Shown piece by piece: positions 1-12,348 of a DNA stretch of 64,000 nt (within the stretch, counting starts at the first letter, position 1; each line of letters opens with the position of its first letter). A program made the position numbers and the translations under genes. A model generated the notes under the pieces. The model was not told the DNA's origin, searched no databases, and saw only the letters and a list, made by a program, of their open reading frames with translations. This DNA comes from Xylaria sp. FL1777 (lineage: Eukaryota; Ascomycota; Sordariomycetes; Xylariales; Xylariaceae). The stretch lies in the NCBI GenBank assembly GCA_022578965.1, contig MU400525.1, positions 124,001 through 188,000 of the forward strand, written 5' to 3'.

Positions 1-1532
1 TCTTCTTTCCTTTGACCATCCTAATCTCTTGACCGGACCAGTCTAGTTGCTTCAGCCATGGATCTGTGCTCCATTTTTGTTCGTCGTCCTTGATCTTTAA
101 TGCCTTAGCCGTTAGGCCTTCCAGCCGTTCCTGAATAGCATCGGATAGCTTGTGATATGTCGCTTCGGCATTGGCGATATATGCATCCCAGGATCTGTCG
201 ACGGGCAGAATGACAGAAGAAAGATGCCGCAATGCAGCAAAGCTAACAGGGTGTGGGCAGACATCTAAAAAGTTCGGGAAAACGATCTTGTACACTCGGT
301 GAGTGATGGCTACATCCGCAGCGCAATAATCCAGCAGTTGATCCAGTTTATTGACAACACCCTCACGATCCAACTCACCAAAATCATTTCGTAATTCCTT
401 GTCAATGGTAACATTGAGATGGAACTGAGCGACATCTCTGAGCGAATTAATTGAACTTCGCTCGACCCAGAGTTCCTCTTCGTCCTCGCGCAGGGTGTTG
501 CTCGCCAAGAGATTTGCAAGATCCATATCTTGAGTTTCCCTAGCGATCTTGTCCCGAAGTTCCCGGCTCTTTTTGTGTCTCATCCATGTCGGCCGTTGTT
601 GGGAGCACATGCCATTCACCGCTACGTGCAACGACATGGTATCTAGGAAGGCGTTCCTCGTCTGTTTGAGGTCGTATTCTTCAAGGATGCGAGCGCGATC
701 ATAGCCGATGTTGTGGCCTACGATAACCCTATCCTGACTAGGTGGACCTAATGGAATCAGGTGTTTGTCGTTTTCTGACTCACCTAGTAGCCAAGGCGAA
801 AGCCAAGCATACCAAGCGGTCGGACTCATAGCACAAGCCATAACAGCAAATGAACTTTGCTTCCACATGACCTCAACGTCGAAACAGAGCATGTTCTCGT
901 CAGGAAATTCGACGGGTGTCGGCTCGGACCCGTCGACAGTATATTTAGTCCAACCACTCCGCCTAATCCATTCCTTGGGACGAGGAGGCGCATTCGCTAG
1001 GACAAATTGCTTCGCATAGCTCAAGAAAGGCTCGGCACAATCAACGCCAAGTTTGTAGAAATGCTCGTCCAGAGTGTCTCCATGGATCTGGGGGGCATCG
1101 AAAGCAATGGGGGCAGTGTTGTCGGTGTTCTTGCCGAGGAGATTGTGGCGGCGCAAGTGATCTTGAGCAAGATTGACGAGCTCCTCGGGAGGTAGAGGGC
1201 TTCCATTTGGGAAAATTTGCTTGTGCATATGGGAACTCAGGTGTTGCACACCTATCTCATTGAATCGAGCCTCGGATGGAACTGGAATGAATGTCTTAGA
1301 TCATCATCAACTCGACAAAGGGCTTCTCGGGGGACTGACTGGCTAAGGTTTCAGGACGTATTCGAGATGGAGCGGCGTCCGAAGCGGCCACAGAAGCGGC
1401 GGCACTGGTCTGCCATCTCGACTGCGACGGCCAGGACCGACGCAATTGCGAGCATTGCGCATGGTGCCTCGCAAGGCGCACGAAGCTCGCAGGCGGTGCG
1501 GCTCTCATATGGCTGCTGGCATGGTGTAGCAT
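1..1532 (-). CDS. MIP1: Mitochondrial DNA polymerase gamma, N-terminal part (runs off the window)
   Basis: Replicates and proofreads mitochondrial DNA in the matrix. Exon 1 is 1532-1340 and exon 2 runs from 1281 off the left edge, joined across a 58-nt intron (GTCAGT donor, CTAAGAC branch, CAG acceptor) that restores frame at phase 1. About 491 codons are visible. Residues 1-60 are rich in Arg, Ser and Ala and almost free of acidic residues, as in a mitochondrial presequence (MLHHASSHMRAAPPASF...). The family-A 3'-5' exonuclease motifs follow in order: Exo I FDVE near 198, Exo II GHNIGYDRAR near 253 and Exo III YCAADV near 383. The polymerase domain must lie beyond position 1. I chose the Met at 1532 because another ATG at 1545 is in a different frame. 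Identification is from family knowledge and is firm. Confidence 0.96.
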
Positions 1533-3195
1533 CGCTGCCTCGCATCCAGGAACATGGCGGGTGGGAAATGGAAAATCAAGCGTCTTGCTGAAGATTACGC
1601 GATGGTGACGATAAGAAATTCCCGGCGCCCCTTGACGGTTCGACGAGGTACCTACTGCTATCTACTCTCCACTGTCTACCTAATCTAGCCTAGTCCATGT
1701 GTACTATAAAGTTGTGCAGGTCGATGCATGAAGCCTATAGGTAGATTCTAGAACATGTGGGGTGATCCAGTACTGCGTACATACTTCAGCATTACTCAGC
1801 TGGCTGCCAGCTGTCAGGCCTAGCGAACGAGCCGCCAGGTAAACCTACCTCTATGTAGGTAGCTTACATGTCGTGAGGTAGATAAACGATAAACACCTCC
1901 TTTATTCAAGTAGCTGTTTCCAGATCCATGCACACGTATTCCTCGTTCATTATCAAATAGACATGACGGAGCACAACTAAGCTTACTTTGTATCTTGGGG
2001 ACCTCTGACCTCTCACAAATGGCGTGGCGGCATAGCTCATCTCGTGATTGGTTTCCCCGGCCGACAGTGTCTTGGATCAGGCAAGACAAGCGTGCGTATT
2101 GCGTGTATCCCCGTGGTATGAGCAGCAGCGCCTCAATCAAGAATCAAGATTTGCCCGGCGACCAGATCCATGCGAACATGACCTCGTTTCACTTGCTGTG
2201 AGCGGCCTGACGTTATCATGGAGGTTCAATACTTACACCCCCTCTTCAGTGCTTGCTTACAAAGGGCAGTTCTTGAGACCTGATGGCTTGTATGCAGCTT
2301 GTTGGCATCCCCTTGGATAGAGCTGGTGTTATGTACATGACCAAATCGTTTCGATGGAAAGGCGCAAGCCTCAAGTACATCGTCAACTGCACGGCGCGCG
2401 GGAGTGTTTGCTCCATCTCTCACCATGTGGCGATCGTTCCAGCTACAGCGATCAATCTTAAACATTGCTGTAGATACGCGCGACATTACTGACCCCGCGG
2501 TGCCGAACCGAAACGATCTATCGGATTGTTTCTCAAACTACTTCCAGCCAGTTCAGCTCACTACTCCAGTCGAGTCCATGGCTATGAATTTAGGCGACTT
2601 TCATATTAGGGAGAGTCAAACGAGTCCTGTCTGATCCCGTCTGGAAACAAGACTCGTTCTCTCGCCCAGTAATACCCGACTCTGTATGTATATGGCCACT
2701 GCTACGGTTCGTCTAGTTCATGGGACGATCCATTGGTCACACGAGCTCCGAAGCTTGACTCCATGTATCCCATAAGTGAGATGTGAAGACAGTTGCACGA
2801 GATAGTTGTGAGCATGCAGCCAGGGTTTCACGGGTAGACAGGCCCTTGGCGTTGCCCAAGTCCATTAACGATGCTCTCTGAAGAGTTTCGGCTTTGGCTT
2901 TGGCTTTGGCTACGGCCGTGAAGCCACGTCTGGGCCGTTCCCCACGACGGCGATAAGAGCCAATGTCCTCATAAAACAGCTTAGGATAACAAAGGTGGTA
3001 TTTAAGTCCAACCCCATATCCCGATCTATGTCCAAGGGCCTTTTCTGGAATTAGTTTGAGAAATAACCCGCAAAGATCTTGATCTGCCGGTCCAGCAGCA
3101 ACCCGAGCAATATTGAATCCCGGCCATCCTCCACTGTACAACAAGATAGACAGACTGGCGACCTCCAAGCTCATAGATGCAGTGTCGTGAAAGTG
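1533..3195. other. Intergenic region between MIP1 and the MFS transporter
   Basis: No convincing gene seen. It holds several short TAGGTA/ACCTAC tracts (about 1645-1670 and 1840-1862) typical of this genome's intergenic DNA, and a (GGCTTT)n-like stretch near 2893-2918. Short open frames exist on both strands but none has recognisable domains or splice-supported extensions. The region should contain the MIP1 promoter and the upstream region of the transporter. Confidence 0.6.
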
Positions 3196-4948
3196 ATGCA
3201 GAAACCCCATCCAGTACACACAAGCCATCATGGAGATGTTACCCCGGCATCCATCAGAACGACAAGAAGCGACTTTGAAGTTGACGGGGTCGTGGCAAGT
3301 GGCAGTAGTGACCTGGAAAAGAATAGTCCCCGGGACCGGCGCACCTATATTTTCCTTGGAAAGCCAATGAGTTTTGCCCATGAGCTAGCTTTTTTTGCAG
3401 TGGTCTCAACAGCCAACTTCACTCCTCGTGGGTATTCTTTAATTAATCTCAATCTCTTTGCTCGAGTAATTACCTATCCTACTCGCTCCGAGCACCGCGC
3501 TTCAAGTCGAATGAATTTAACCATGACTCCTAGACTCAGGATTTCATCAAACACTTTGCATATTACAGCTTATAGCAACCGACCTCGGCGCTACGCAGGG
3601 TGCACAGCTTGTCTGGTTAATGGCTGGGTATGGCCTCACCATAGGAACATTCATCCTTCTCGCGGGGAGATTAGGCGACATCTATGGCTACAAACGACTC
3701 TTTCTTATTGGCAACCTCTGGTTTGCACTATCATCGCTACTAGCAGGCTTTGCCATTTTTATACCGATACAGACCTCGACGTATCGTCCAACTCGTTACG
3801 CCGTCTTTTTGATGGCTCGCGTTTTGCAAGGCATTGGACCTGCGTTGATGATCCCTAATGGGGTCGCTCTTCTAGGAGCAACGTACGTGCCGGGTCCGAG
3901 AAAGGCGATGCTATTCGCCATTTTCGGTGCGATGGCCCCTGCTTCCGCAATCATCAGTCCAGCTATTACGAGTCTCTTTGCCCTGCTCTGGTGGCCATAT
4001 GCGTTCTGGACTTTCGCTATCGTATTGGTTGGGGTGACATTGGTGGGCCTCTACGTAATCCCAGATCCTCCAGTTACAGGCGAAGAGAATACGTGTACAG
4101 GCCAAAGTCAGCAAGGATTCATCAACCTATGCGCAGAGCTTGATGTCCTGGGAGCTCTAACCGGCGTCTCGGGCTTGGTTTTTATCAGCGTAGCCTTGAA
4201 TCAGGGCTCCCTAGCCGGTTGGAGGAACGCTTATGTGCCAGCGATATTAGTTGCCGGCATACTACTCTGCGCGACGTTTGTCCTTATCGAAAGACAAGCT
4301 CGTAAACCTCTGATTCCCCTCGAGGCTCTCAACGTGGGTGTTGGCTTCGTGTTGGCAGCTATTGGCTGCGGCTGGGGCTGCTTCGGCATATACATTTTCT
4401 ACATCTGGGAGTTTTACGAGGTGCTGCGTGGTGCCTCACCACTCCTTGCCACAGCTTGGCATAGCCCGATTCTTGTCTCCGGTATTGCCGCTGCCCTGAC
4501 TACTGGGTTTATTATCCACCGAGTCGGTCCCGCCGTTGTGATGGCGCTTGCTCTACTTGCTTTTACGGTTGGCATCACGCTGATTGCTACCACCCCTATC
4601 AAGCAGTCATATTGGTTGCAGACTTTCTTTTGCAATATCATTATTACTTGGGGCATGGACTTAAGCTTTCCAGCTGCCACGCTCATGCTTTCGGATCTTG
4701 TGGCACCAGAGCACCAGGGAATTGCAGCTAGCCTTGTCACAACTGTGGTTAATTATAGCGGCGCTCTCGCCCTTGGTGTCGCTGGTGGCGTGGAACTCCA
4801 TGTCAATGGAGGCGGATGGTCACCAGAAAATATACTAAAAGGCTATAGAGGCGCTTGGTATTTAGGCACTGGCTTAGGTGCTACGGGCTTCCTTATCAGC
4901 CTCGTATTCGTCTGTCGGTTCTCACGGCCGTTTCAAACTGCAGCTTGA
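3196..4948 (+). CDS. MFS transporter, ATR1/AMF1 (YOR378W)-like
   Basis: Predicted plasma-membrane proton-coupled transporter; yeast relatives move ammonium, borate or aminotriazole, but the substrate here is unknown. Exon 1 is 3196-3465 and exon 2 is 3569-4948, separated by a 103-nt intron (GTAATT...TTACAG, phase 0), giving about 549 residues. The join recreates the family spacing between TM1 (HELAFFAVVSTANF) and the loop DLGATQGAQLVWLMAGY. MFS motif A GRLGDIYGYKR lies near residue 123, followed by the family signature RVLQGIGPALMIPNG. Late conserved segments include WGMDLSFPAATLMLSD and HQGIAASLVTTVVNYS. Roughly 13-14 hydrophobic segments are present and the C-terminus is short. Met 3196 gives a hydrophilic N-terminus of about 60 residues; Met 3079 or 3367 are alternatives. 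The intron donor is weak, so the exon join is inferred mainly from alignment length. Confidence 0.88.
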
Positions 4949-6224
4949 AAATTTTCGCACAGAGCCGGAAGATGACCCCGTCGATAGGTTGCTTAAGTTC
5001 CTTTAAGGTTCCGAATTTCCTGATTTAAAGAGCATTCGAGCGGGGTGCATACATGTTCATGCAGATATAATGGTTTTTTATTACCCCTTTTCTTGGATAG
5101 GCGTCTCATACACTGCTAGGCTTAAGTATATCAGACTTCAGATATGCAATTTTTTGGAAACCTATATAGACGCATTTTTCTTTATACTCCGAATCAAACT
5201 AGCAAACTTTCACCTTCGAGTCCAAGGTTGGGCAAAATCCGCTACTACATAAGTTAAGATATATCGCTGTGCGCTGGTATTGCCCTTCCACGAACAATTA
5301 GTCACTGCCAATCTCTAAGGACGTGTCCAGACGAACATGGGTTTCATCATATCTCCCTCTGTGTCTATTGGTTGTATTACGACCTCCGATTAGGACTACA
5401 ATGAAGCTAACGCTAGTTCTGCTCCAACTATGGGACTACGCATAAAGCTCCTGGGAGAGCACGTGCGCAAACTATGAGACAAGGCGAGCAAAAGTTCAAT
5501 CATGAAATCATCGTGCCGCGGTCTCGGGCCGCAACCCCTCAGCATCTCTTGATTTATCTTGCTGTAGATTTCACCAGAGACGGCTGGTGTCACAGGAAAC
5601 GTCTAGGGTCGGGTATCTCATCACATCCGCGCGTGGCACAACAGGACGTGAATATACCTCATCGGCCCAGGCAACCGTCCACACACGCACATTCTCATCC
5701 CATAGTGGTTCGGCTAGCTGCATGTATCATACTTGGGGCTGGAGTGTGTTGCCGCGGGGGCCGCATGGCTTGTTCCCAGGAACTTGGAAAGTTTTGGCTG
5801 CTCTGTCTCCCTATGTCGAGATCTTCTTACGCCACCGGACGAGTGTAGGATCTGTGTGATCTTTGTGAATGTGCTCGAGAATTCTGCGTGGTCTGTGTCA
5901 CGGTGTTCCAGTCAATCTGGGGAAGCACTCGGTTCCAACGTTGTTCTGAGTTTGCAGGGTCAGGCTCATCCGGATTGGACCTCGGGAGAGCCATGGTAAG
6001 AAAGTAGTGTTGCATGTGTTGCGTGATCGGTGTTGGGCTGTTTCTAATCAGTTACGTCCCCTGCTCAGACGAGAGTGCCGCTGCTTGTACTCGTACGCTT
6101 GCGCACTCCAGGTCTGGCAACTGTTATGCAAAACGACCAACAGAGGTGCGCGTATCTCTGCTGGCTAAAGCCTTGGCTCTGTGGCGTCACACCGGCATTA
6201 CTCTGATCAAGCAGAAAACCAGCA
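4949..6224. other. Intergenic region, convergent 3' ends
   Basis: Lies between the 3' ends of the MFS gene (plus) and the F-box-like gene (minus). Open frames of 60-124 codons occur on both strands near 5.4-6.2 kb, but they overlap one another, lack domains and show no splice-supported continuity. I see nothing else in it. Confidence 0.5.
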
Positions 6225-7574
6225 CTATGCTCGAACCAACGGGGCACCGGGACCATCATCGACCCTCCTCCAACCAGATGGAGTGATCTCGTGCAGAACC
6301 CATCTTTGCATACACTCTCCCGGCCCCCGCGGGAGCATGGCTTGGCCCGCCGTATCCTCATTCTTCCAAAGCATAGTGTTCATGGCGTTCCCCTTCTGAA
6401 ACTCGGCTCTAGTCATAACGGTACCCCCAGGTCTGTACTTCTGCAGATTCTGCGTTGGAAGGCGGGCGCCTGTGCTAGTTTCCCCCCACGTGCCTCCCTC
6501 GCTGACAGCTTCCACCTGCTCTGACGACCCCAGCCAATCTTGTGTCTCTCCCGGGCTCGTCAGTGACGGCACCCGTGCCGCGCGGGCGCCGCGGTTGAAG
6601 ACGCCAACATTCCATATGGGAATTGGATAACTGGCGTCAGAGAGGAAATCGCGTCGGATCCAGCCGGCGTAGGCGTTCGGGTGTTCCCTGTCCAGCGGCT
6701 CGGCATCCATGATCCACAACCTCTCGAGATTACTTCTGTTGACGTGCGCAAAGTCTCTCAGGACCTGTTCCATTGGTGGTAAAGCAGACGGCACTCGCTC
6801 AGCTTGTCCGATATGGGGGATTCCTGTACAGTCGTCGCTGCACATCGTCGCCCATGAACCCTGGTTTGGATAGGTGGGCGGACGCAACGACAAATTGATC
6901 AGACATGTTTTAAGCAAAGGCGTGCGAATAGCCTGCCGATGCGGATCCTGGCTATCTGGGTCGGCGAAGATAGCAGGACAGAGGACTGGAAGGCGTAGAC
7001 GGAGATGTTGCAGGCGAGGGAGCACGGCGTGTATTGAATCGCATAGATGGACCCGCCGCGTGCTCAAAGCCGCGACCTTGGCGGGGTGCGCCATAAAGGA
7101 GCCGCTGTGCCTCACATTAATCTCCAAGCTCGTGCAAGAGGCCGACAGGCCATCTATAATGGAAGCGATCTCCGGCGTGGCCGTGGCGGGGAACGGAATA
7201 TCGACGGAGATGGACACAGTCGCAGGCTTCATCTCCTTGATAAGCGAACCAAGTTTTCGCAGACTAGCGATCCTAGCTATAGTGGTCTCGAATGCCTCGG
7301 TTGGATCATACGGATTAACTCCAACGGCATCCATCCTTACAGTCAGGGATTTGACCTCACAGTCGGCGTGGTTGTTCACGAACTTGGCAAGGCGCTGTGA
7401 GTCCAAGACCACGTGCTCGTACAGGACGGACGACGCGAATGGTCGCCATTTCTTGCAACAGAGCATACAGGAGAGGAGCCATGCATTGCTATTCCTATCC
7501 TGAGCGAGTACGCTGAACAAATCCCACAGCAAGTCTGGCCCAAGCCGGAAGATGGGAGGATCCGACGAAGCCAT
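6225..7574 (-). CDS. F-box-like protein, fungal
   Basis: Single-exon gene of 449 residues. The first 45 residues (LGPDLLWDLFSVLAQ...CKKWRPFASSVLYEHVVL) fit a fungal F-box: a Leu/Pro-type helix followed by an aromatic-rich second half. This suggests a substrate adaptor for an SCF ubiquitin ligase. The middle (about 80-290) is Leu-rich and irregular, resembling the degenerate leucine-rich segments of fungal F-box proteins (SLEINVRH, LQHLRLRLPVL, LERLWIMDAEPL). The C-terminus is Gly/Trp-rich with no motif I know. No introns are apparent. Start and stop are clear. Substrate and pathway cannot be read from the sequence, and the F-box call is by pattern only. Confidence 0.75.
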   Translation of the reverse strand: MASSDPPIFRLGPDLLWDLFSVLAQDRNSNAWLLSCMLCCKKWRPFASSVLYEHVVLDSQRLAKFVNNHADCEVKSLTVRMDAVGVNPYDPTEAFETTIARIASLRKLGSLIKEMKPATVSISVDIPFPATATPEIASIIDGLSASCTSLEINVRHSGSFMAHPAKVAALSTRRVHLCDSIHAVLPRLQHLRLRLPVLCPAIFADPDSQDPHRQAIRTPLLKTCLINLSLRPPTYPNQGSWATMCSDDCTGIPHIGQAERVPSALPPMEQVLRDFAHVNRSNLERLWIMDAEPLDREHPNAYAGWIRRDFLSDASYPIPIWNVGVFNRGARAARVPSLTSPGETQDWLGSSEQVEAVSEGGTWGETSTGARLPTQNLQKYRPGGTVMTRAEFQKGNAMNTMLWKNEDTAGQAMLPRGPGECMQRWVLHEITPSGWRRVDDGPGAPLVRA

Positions 7575-8573
7575 TTAAATCGTGTACGGCAACAGTCTTA
7601 TGAAATAAGCGTGCAGCCTTAGCAAACACCTTTCCCTATCTTTCTTTTGGGCACACCGTATGGCCAAGCACAAGTTGGCTGTGTTATCGATGTGAGGGGG
7701 TTCGGCAGGTGACTATTTGCATCAGGTATCAAGTATTTCCATTTTCGAGGAGCCAAAACTAACGAACGAATGGCATTTTTGTTCTAACTTCGATCAACTC
7801 TACTCACCATGACTATCAATCTTTAGCAGCTATTTAAATGCCTGTCGACTTTAAAAAAAAACTACCTAGTCTGGTTACGTCTTGAGCAAAACCAACTTGT
7901 ATGACTTCATACCAAAGCAGTGGCTAAGGCGTACTAGTCCCTAAGTGGCTAGCTCCCTAGGCTTAGTCATAATAGGACTACCTAAGTAGGTATGTTCTAC
8001 TTTCTCACGATGTGTTCTTTTATTCAAGAAGGCAATTAGCAGATAGTTTTCTTTTCTTACAGATTGGTCTTAATGTATTGAGTTCTTTTTGATCATACTA
8101 CCCTTCATACAATAATTAACTCGGGTGTACCTAAAAGCATAGGATGTAGCCTATCTCCTCGTATATGGGGCGAGGAGTTCACTACTGCTACCAGGTTCCA
8201 ACAATGATAACTCTGCACTTTTATTTACTTAAAGGTATAGGTACACTTAGTGCACAATTTATTCATAGAGGGATTTGATGACGACTCTAAGTATTCCTCT
8301 TTGAGTGGTGACATCCTTGTCGGTGGGCCAAGCACCTAGCATAATACCGACTAAGACCAGAGACAAGTAGTTTCGGTTGCTGTGGATGGTGAGCAGGACG
8401 ACGAGAGTACTGCCATTGAATATTTTAGCCGCTATGGTGGCCAACTATCCCCCAATGTTTACCGAATATATATATCAGACACCGGCGAGGTCATATCAAC
8501 GTATACTGATCCGGAGGACAACTAGACTTGCTGTGTGCACTATCCCCTTCTCTCTGAGATCTCCAGTACAGTA

Positions 8574-8938
8574 TCGTGCATTAAGATATCGCCCCCCAAA
8601 ATCTCCTAGTCGATGACTCAACAGACTCCATCAAACTTTTCGAACTCAATTTCGCAGCCCGCATTGGCCCCTTTTCACTGTCGGGGGGTGAGAGCCACGA
8701 CGAGCACAGGAACGATATCAAGAGCGTCGTATTCACCACGTATGAGCTCATCACTCAAGACTACCGTCTCCGGAGCGTGCCTCATGAGAAACAGAACCTC
8801 GAAGATCTCAGTATGGAGTGGATAAAACACCCAGGGTTGAAATTAGACCATCCAGTTGTATCATATCAGCTTGTGTTGCAAGAGTGGGAGGAACTCAGAG
8901 CGCGCAATCTCCATGCGTTCAAGACACCAACCACCTAA
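8574..8938 (+). pseudogene. Gene fragment without start codon, origin unknown
   Basis: An open stretch of about 120 codons, flanked by stops and lacking an initiating Met, with protein-like composition. It contains NFAARIGPFSLSGGESHDEH, VVFTTYELITQDYRLRS and VLQEWEELRARNLHAFKTP. The VVFTTYELI piece recalls the motif Ib neighbourhood of SNF2-type helicases found in fungal genomes, but that is a weak resemblance only. No flanking exon could be joined. It is most likely a relic of a gene or mobile element in the decayed island. Confidence 0.35.
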
Positions 8939-9670
8939 AAAGACCTTATCGCTGAAGGATCCGAATGGGCAGCAATCCTACTAGACCATTGACAGTTGGT
9001 ACAAGCGGCGTCAGGATGTGTGGGATAGGGGAGGTAAGGTTCTAAACTGGGAACAACCGCCTCAGAGATTCTTAGATAATGGAACTCGGGTTCTCTCTAC
9101 CGGCGAAGTACTTAAATGTTAATGTTAGATTACTGTTTCTCTGTGATAGTTACGATTAAAGGGGTTACCAGTATAATTTCGCAATTTTACCTCGACTACT
9201 CCTAGAACTTTGTCGAGGTTTAAATCTCTCTTCGCAGAGCAGTGATAAACACAGGATATTTACAGTATTAGTACTACTCTATAGGTTTTAATCAAGAGTA
9301 TACATCATGATCGTACGTAAGTCAATAGTACTGTGTCTTCTTGAAGTAAGGGAGAGGCCCAAACAACTTGATATCTAGACAGAAGCTTCTTGGTTTGTGC
9401 ATCTGTACATCCTGCAGCATACATCCTATGGTATAGAAGGACTGGGATGTAGTAAGGCAAAAGCCATTATATCCAATAGAGCGAGGTACGTACCTAGACG
9501 ACACGTAAGGGACTGATATCGTGAGACGCGGGACGCGTAGCACGCGACGCGTGACACCCAGCAACCGGCAGCTAGGAGGGCAACAATGGTTGCCTAGGAG
9601 CTTCCCCCCCCCTCCTCCCAGCTAGAGCTTGGGCCTTATAATTTTCAATAACTCGCCTTTTCAGTACCAA

Positions 9671-9962
9671 GTACCAATGGCCTAATGGTAGAGTTCGCCC
9701 TCCATGACCTTTAGGATCCAGGTTCAGAAACGGTCCCAGCTAGGACCTCTGGTCCGAAAGTAGGTGGGCCTCCCCGGAAGGGCCCCCGGGGTAGGTCTGC
9801 CTACGAGTAGGATACGGAGCCGTCTGCGGCGATACAGTGCTGGACAACGACCGCAAAGAAATACCCGCCAATGCGAAAGCAGGGCGCGTTGTAGCTTAGG
9901 GACTTGGAAAAATACCTAAGGCAAGGCGTGTAAGATCGATTCCCATCGATGCTCTTTTTTTT
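9671..9962 (+). mobile_element. tRNA-like SINE-type element (candidate)
   Basis: At 9678-9688 the sequence TGGCCTAATGG fits the RNA polymerase III A-box consensus. At 9721-9731 GGTTCAGAAAC is a near match to the B box, at tRNA-like spacing. A second tRNA-like arm, GATCGATTCCCATCGAT, ends near 9950 and is followed at once by a T8 run, as expected of a Pol III terminator or SINE tail. The body between is G+C-rich, unlike the A+T-rich flanks. No intact tRNA cloverleaf can be drawn from the first block. Family assignment would need copies elsewhere in the genome. Confidence 0.4.
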
Positions 9963-11149
9963 ATTTTGTTTTGTTATGTTGTTTTCCCTTTTCTTTTCTT
10001 TTGTCCCTCATCCCCCTTTTTAGGACATATTTCTTTATACCTGAGCATTATTATAAATGTTTTTAATTTAGCTATGCTAATGAGAACTATTTTATTTCTT
10101 TTTGACTTTCTTTTAATAAAGCATCTTTATTGTGTTTGTATTAAGTGATCAGATCTATGGTTTGTGAGCTACATACCATTTTTTTTCTTCATATCTCAAC
10201 TGATTATAGTACACATTCAACTTGCGTCACCGCTTAAAATTTTAAGGGTACATAATGGACTCCTTAGGGGAGGTCCATGTATAATTGCTGGTCTTCCCAC
10301 GGTATTTTCTCATGGCTGGTCACAGCTTTCAAAGTGCACAGGTCAATGTGAAAAAATTTTCAATCTGATTTGCGTATTAGGACTAAAGTAAGCTACCTCT
10401 CAAAGGTAGGCTTATACTTGACAGGCTGAGCTACGCAGATTAAATTTGGGATGAACGCATAACGTCTCTCCTACATTCACCTGCATTGTTAATACTACCT
10501 TCCCTGTGTAAAATGTTGCCAGTGGCGCAATAAGTTCGAAGAAAAGATGTTCTTTTCACTCTTTCGGGAATTTAGGTACCATCCCATCTATTGAGCACGA
10601 GAAATGCGTTAGAAATCATTACAGCACCTAATTTAAACGGAAGCACATACTAGTACCATTGAAAGAACCGCTTTTAAGGGCACCCAGTGTTCGTTGCTAA
10701 GCGCTTACATGGTTGAGGGTAAATAATCACTCGTAGATTGGCTATAAGAAGCATTACGTTACATAGCCGCTTATTCACACCCTTTGATCCGGTAATGGTA
10801 GATTTTGAATCGATGTTATTAAAGCCTGAGTCATATACTTTGACCTAACAGTGACACAAAAAATTGCTGAGATGTTAATTACTATGTAATGATAAGCAAA
10901 GGTGATGGCCATTACTGCTTTCCCCTGGGGTTTAAGAACCATCACCATGGCAAATTCATACACATTGCTTCCTTTATTGCCAGCTGTTATAAACATGAAT
11001 GCAGCATTATGACACGATTGCATTTAAGAACCCTTTCTTGCATATCTATCCATTAAAAAAGAGAGAGTAATCCTATCGTAGTTGTCTAGATATTGCAGAT
11101 AATACTAGCTCTGCTATGGTGAACCCTTGAGAGGTGGCCTTGTTACCCT

Positions 11150-11339
11150 GACGGAACTGTCCGGCGATAAACTGCCTTTCGGGACTTGGCCTCGGCCACC
11201 GATATTCTTTCAGGAGTAGTATCCGGAGCCAAAGTACGAACCTTAGCCTGAAACGAACTTCTAGCCGTGGCTAAAACGTAGGTTGCCTGGGACGGATTAT
11301 TTAGGTTAAGCAACGCAGTTCCCCGTGGGATCTTGATGT
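11150..11339 (-). other. Short open fragment, possible mobile-element relic
   Basis: On the minus strand about 63 codons are open with balanced composition, including YIKIPRGTALLNLN and TTPERISVAEAKSRKAVYRR. Stops lie on both sides, there is no start, and no exon partner was found. The sequence is less A+T-rich than its surroundings. It may be a remnant of a retroelement polyprotein, but I cannot name the family. Confidence 0.2.
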
Positions 11340-12348
11340 AAGGCTAGATGACTTGACTATTTCGAACTTTAAAAAGGACCTAAAATTCAGACAGATAACT
11401 ATATATGCCGTTATTATCGTTCTGGTTGTTGCTTAAGGTATCTCGAACTCTGTTGTTGAGCAATGCTTGTCTATATGCGTGTTGCTTTGTTGGCTCCCCC
11501 GGTACAGCATCATCATTTAGCTAGTCCCCTGTCTGGTAGTAGCTGTTAGCTGTAACCCTGACAACGGATTTAGGTGAATGCTATGTTGGCTGAAGGTGAT
11601 ATTTCTCGTTGCCTTCTAGTGTTAAAGGAGGAACCTTATTGGTATCGTAGGGCAGGTGTCACGAATTAATGACTTGGGAACTTCTGTCAATGGCGAGTCA
11701 TAGACAGGATATCATTAAAGCAGACCCGGGGAACAGGAGCTGACAAATAAATGGTAGAAAAAAACTTTCAAATCTTAGGACGTTTGCTAAATAAATCCTT
11801 TTATGTATAGCCTAGCCACTGCTCCATGCTCCTTGCTACAACTCAGAAGCTGTTGCTTGGGGGGCTAGCGTTTATTCTAGGTGGTACAGAATATTAGTAT
11901 TCCATTCTCTGTTAGCTATTGTGTATTAGACTAGAGCCGCAGAAATGTTTTCTGTGCCGTAGCGCCACAGCGCTATGACACGCGAGAGGCAATGATGGCT
12001 GATTGATTGAGAGAGTGCTTTTTGGAGGGTCTGAGAGCTCCATAGTCAAGAGCAAACCCTGATCGCTGATTGTGGCCGAATTGAAATGTGACAGACACAC
12101 TGACGTTGTACAGCGCAGTACGATCAACGTGATTGTTTCGGACACGACTCGTCATTGATCAGATGAATACCGTATGCAAGAACCCCCGGTCGGAACAGAC
12201 GCATATGACGATAGCTGCCACAGACGGAGCCGGAGCGAGAGTCAGGGGGGGGGGACAGCAAGCAACAAGTACTACCAAGGAGAATAAACGAATCGATGTA
12301 TGGATGAAGAAAATCTAGTGAGCGGATGGATGAAGGAGATATACAAAT

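Larger units (their letters stand above)
7575..12340. other. Gene-poor A+T-rich region with decayed fragments
   Basis: Nearly 4.8 kb without an intact gene. Contents are listed separately: a stop-bounded fragment at 8574-8938, a tRNA-like element at 9671-9962, and an open fragment at 11150-11339. The rest is A+T-rich, full of stops in all frames, with homopolymer runs such as C8 near 9605 and T8 near 9953. This looks like an island of decayed mobile DNA, possibly affected by repeat-induced point mutation. That last point is inference; no dinucleotide counts were made. Confidence 0.6.

Noticed and set aside
2737..3381. 214-codon open frame on the minus strand
   Set aside because: It has no domain, odd composition, and overlaps antisense the exon that completes the N-terminus of the MFS transporter.
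9904..9955. A functional tRNA gene
   Set aside because: A T-arm-like sequence and T-run are present, but no full cloverleaf with acceptor and anticodon stems can be paired; kept only as part of a SINE-type element.
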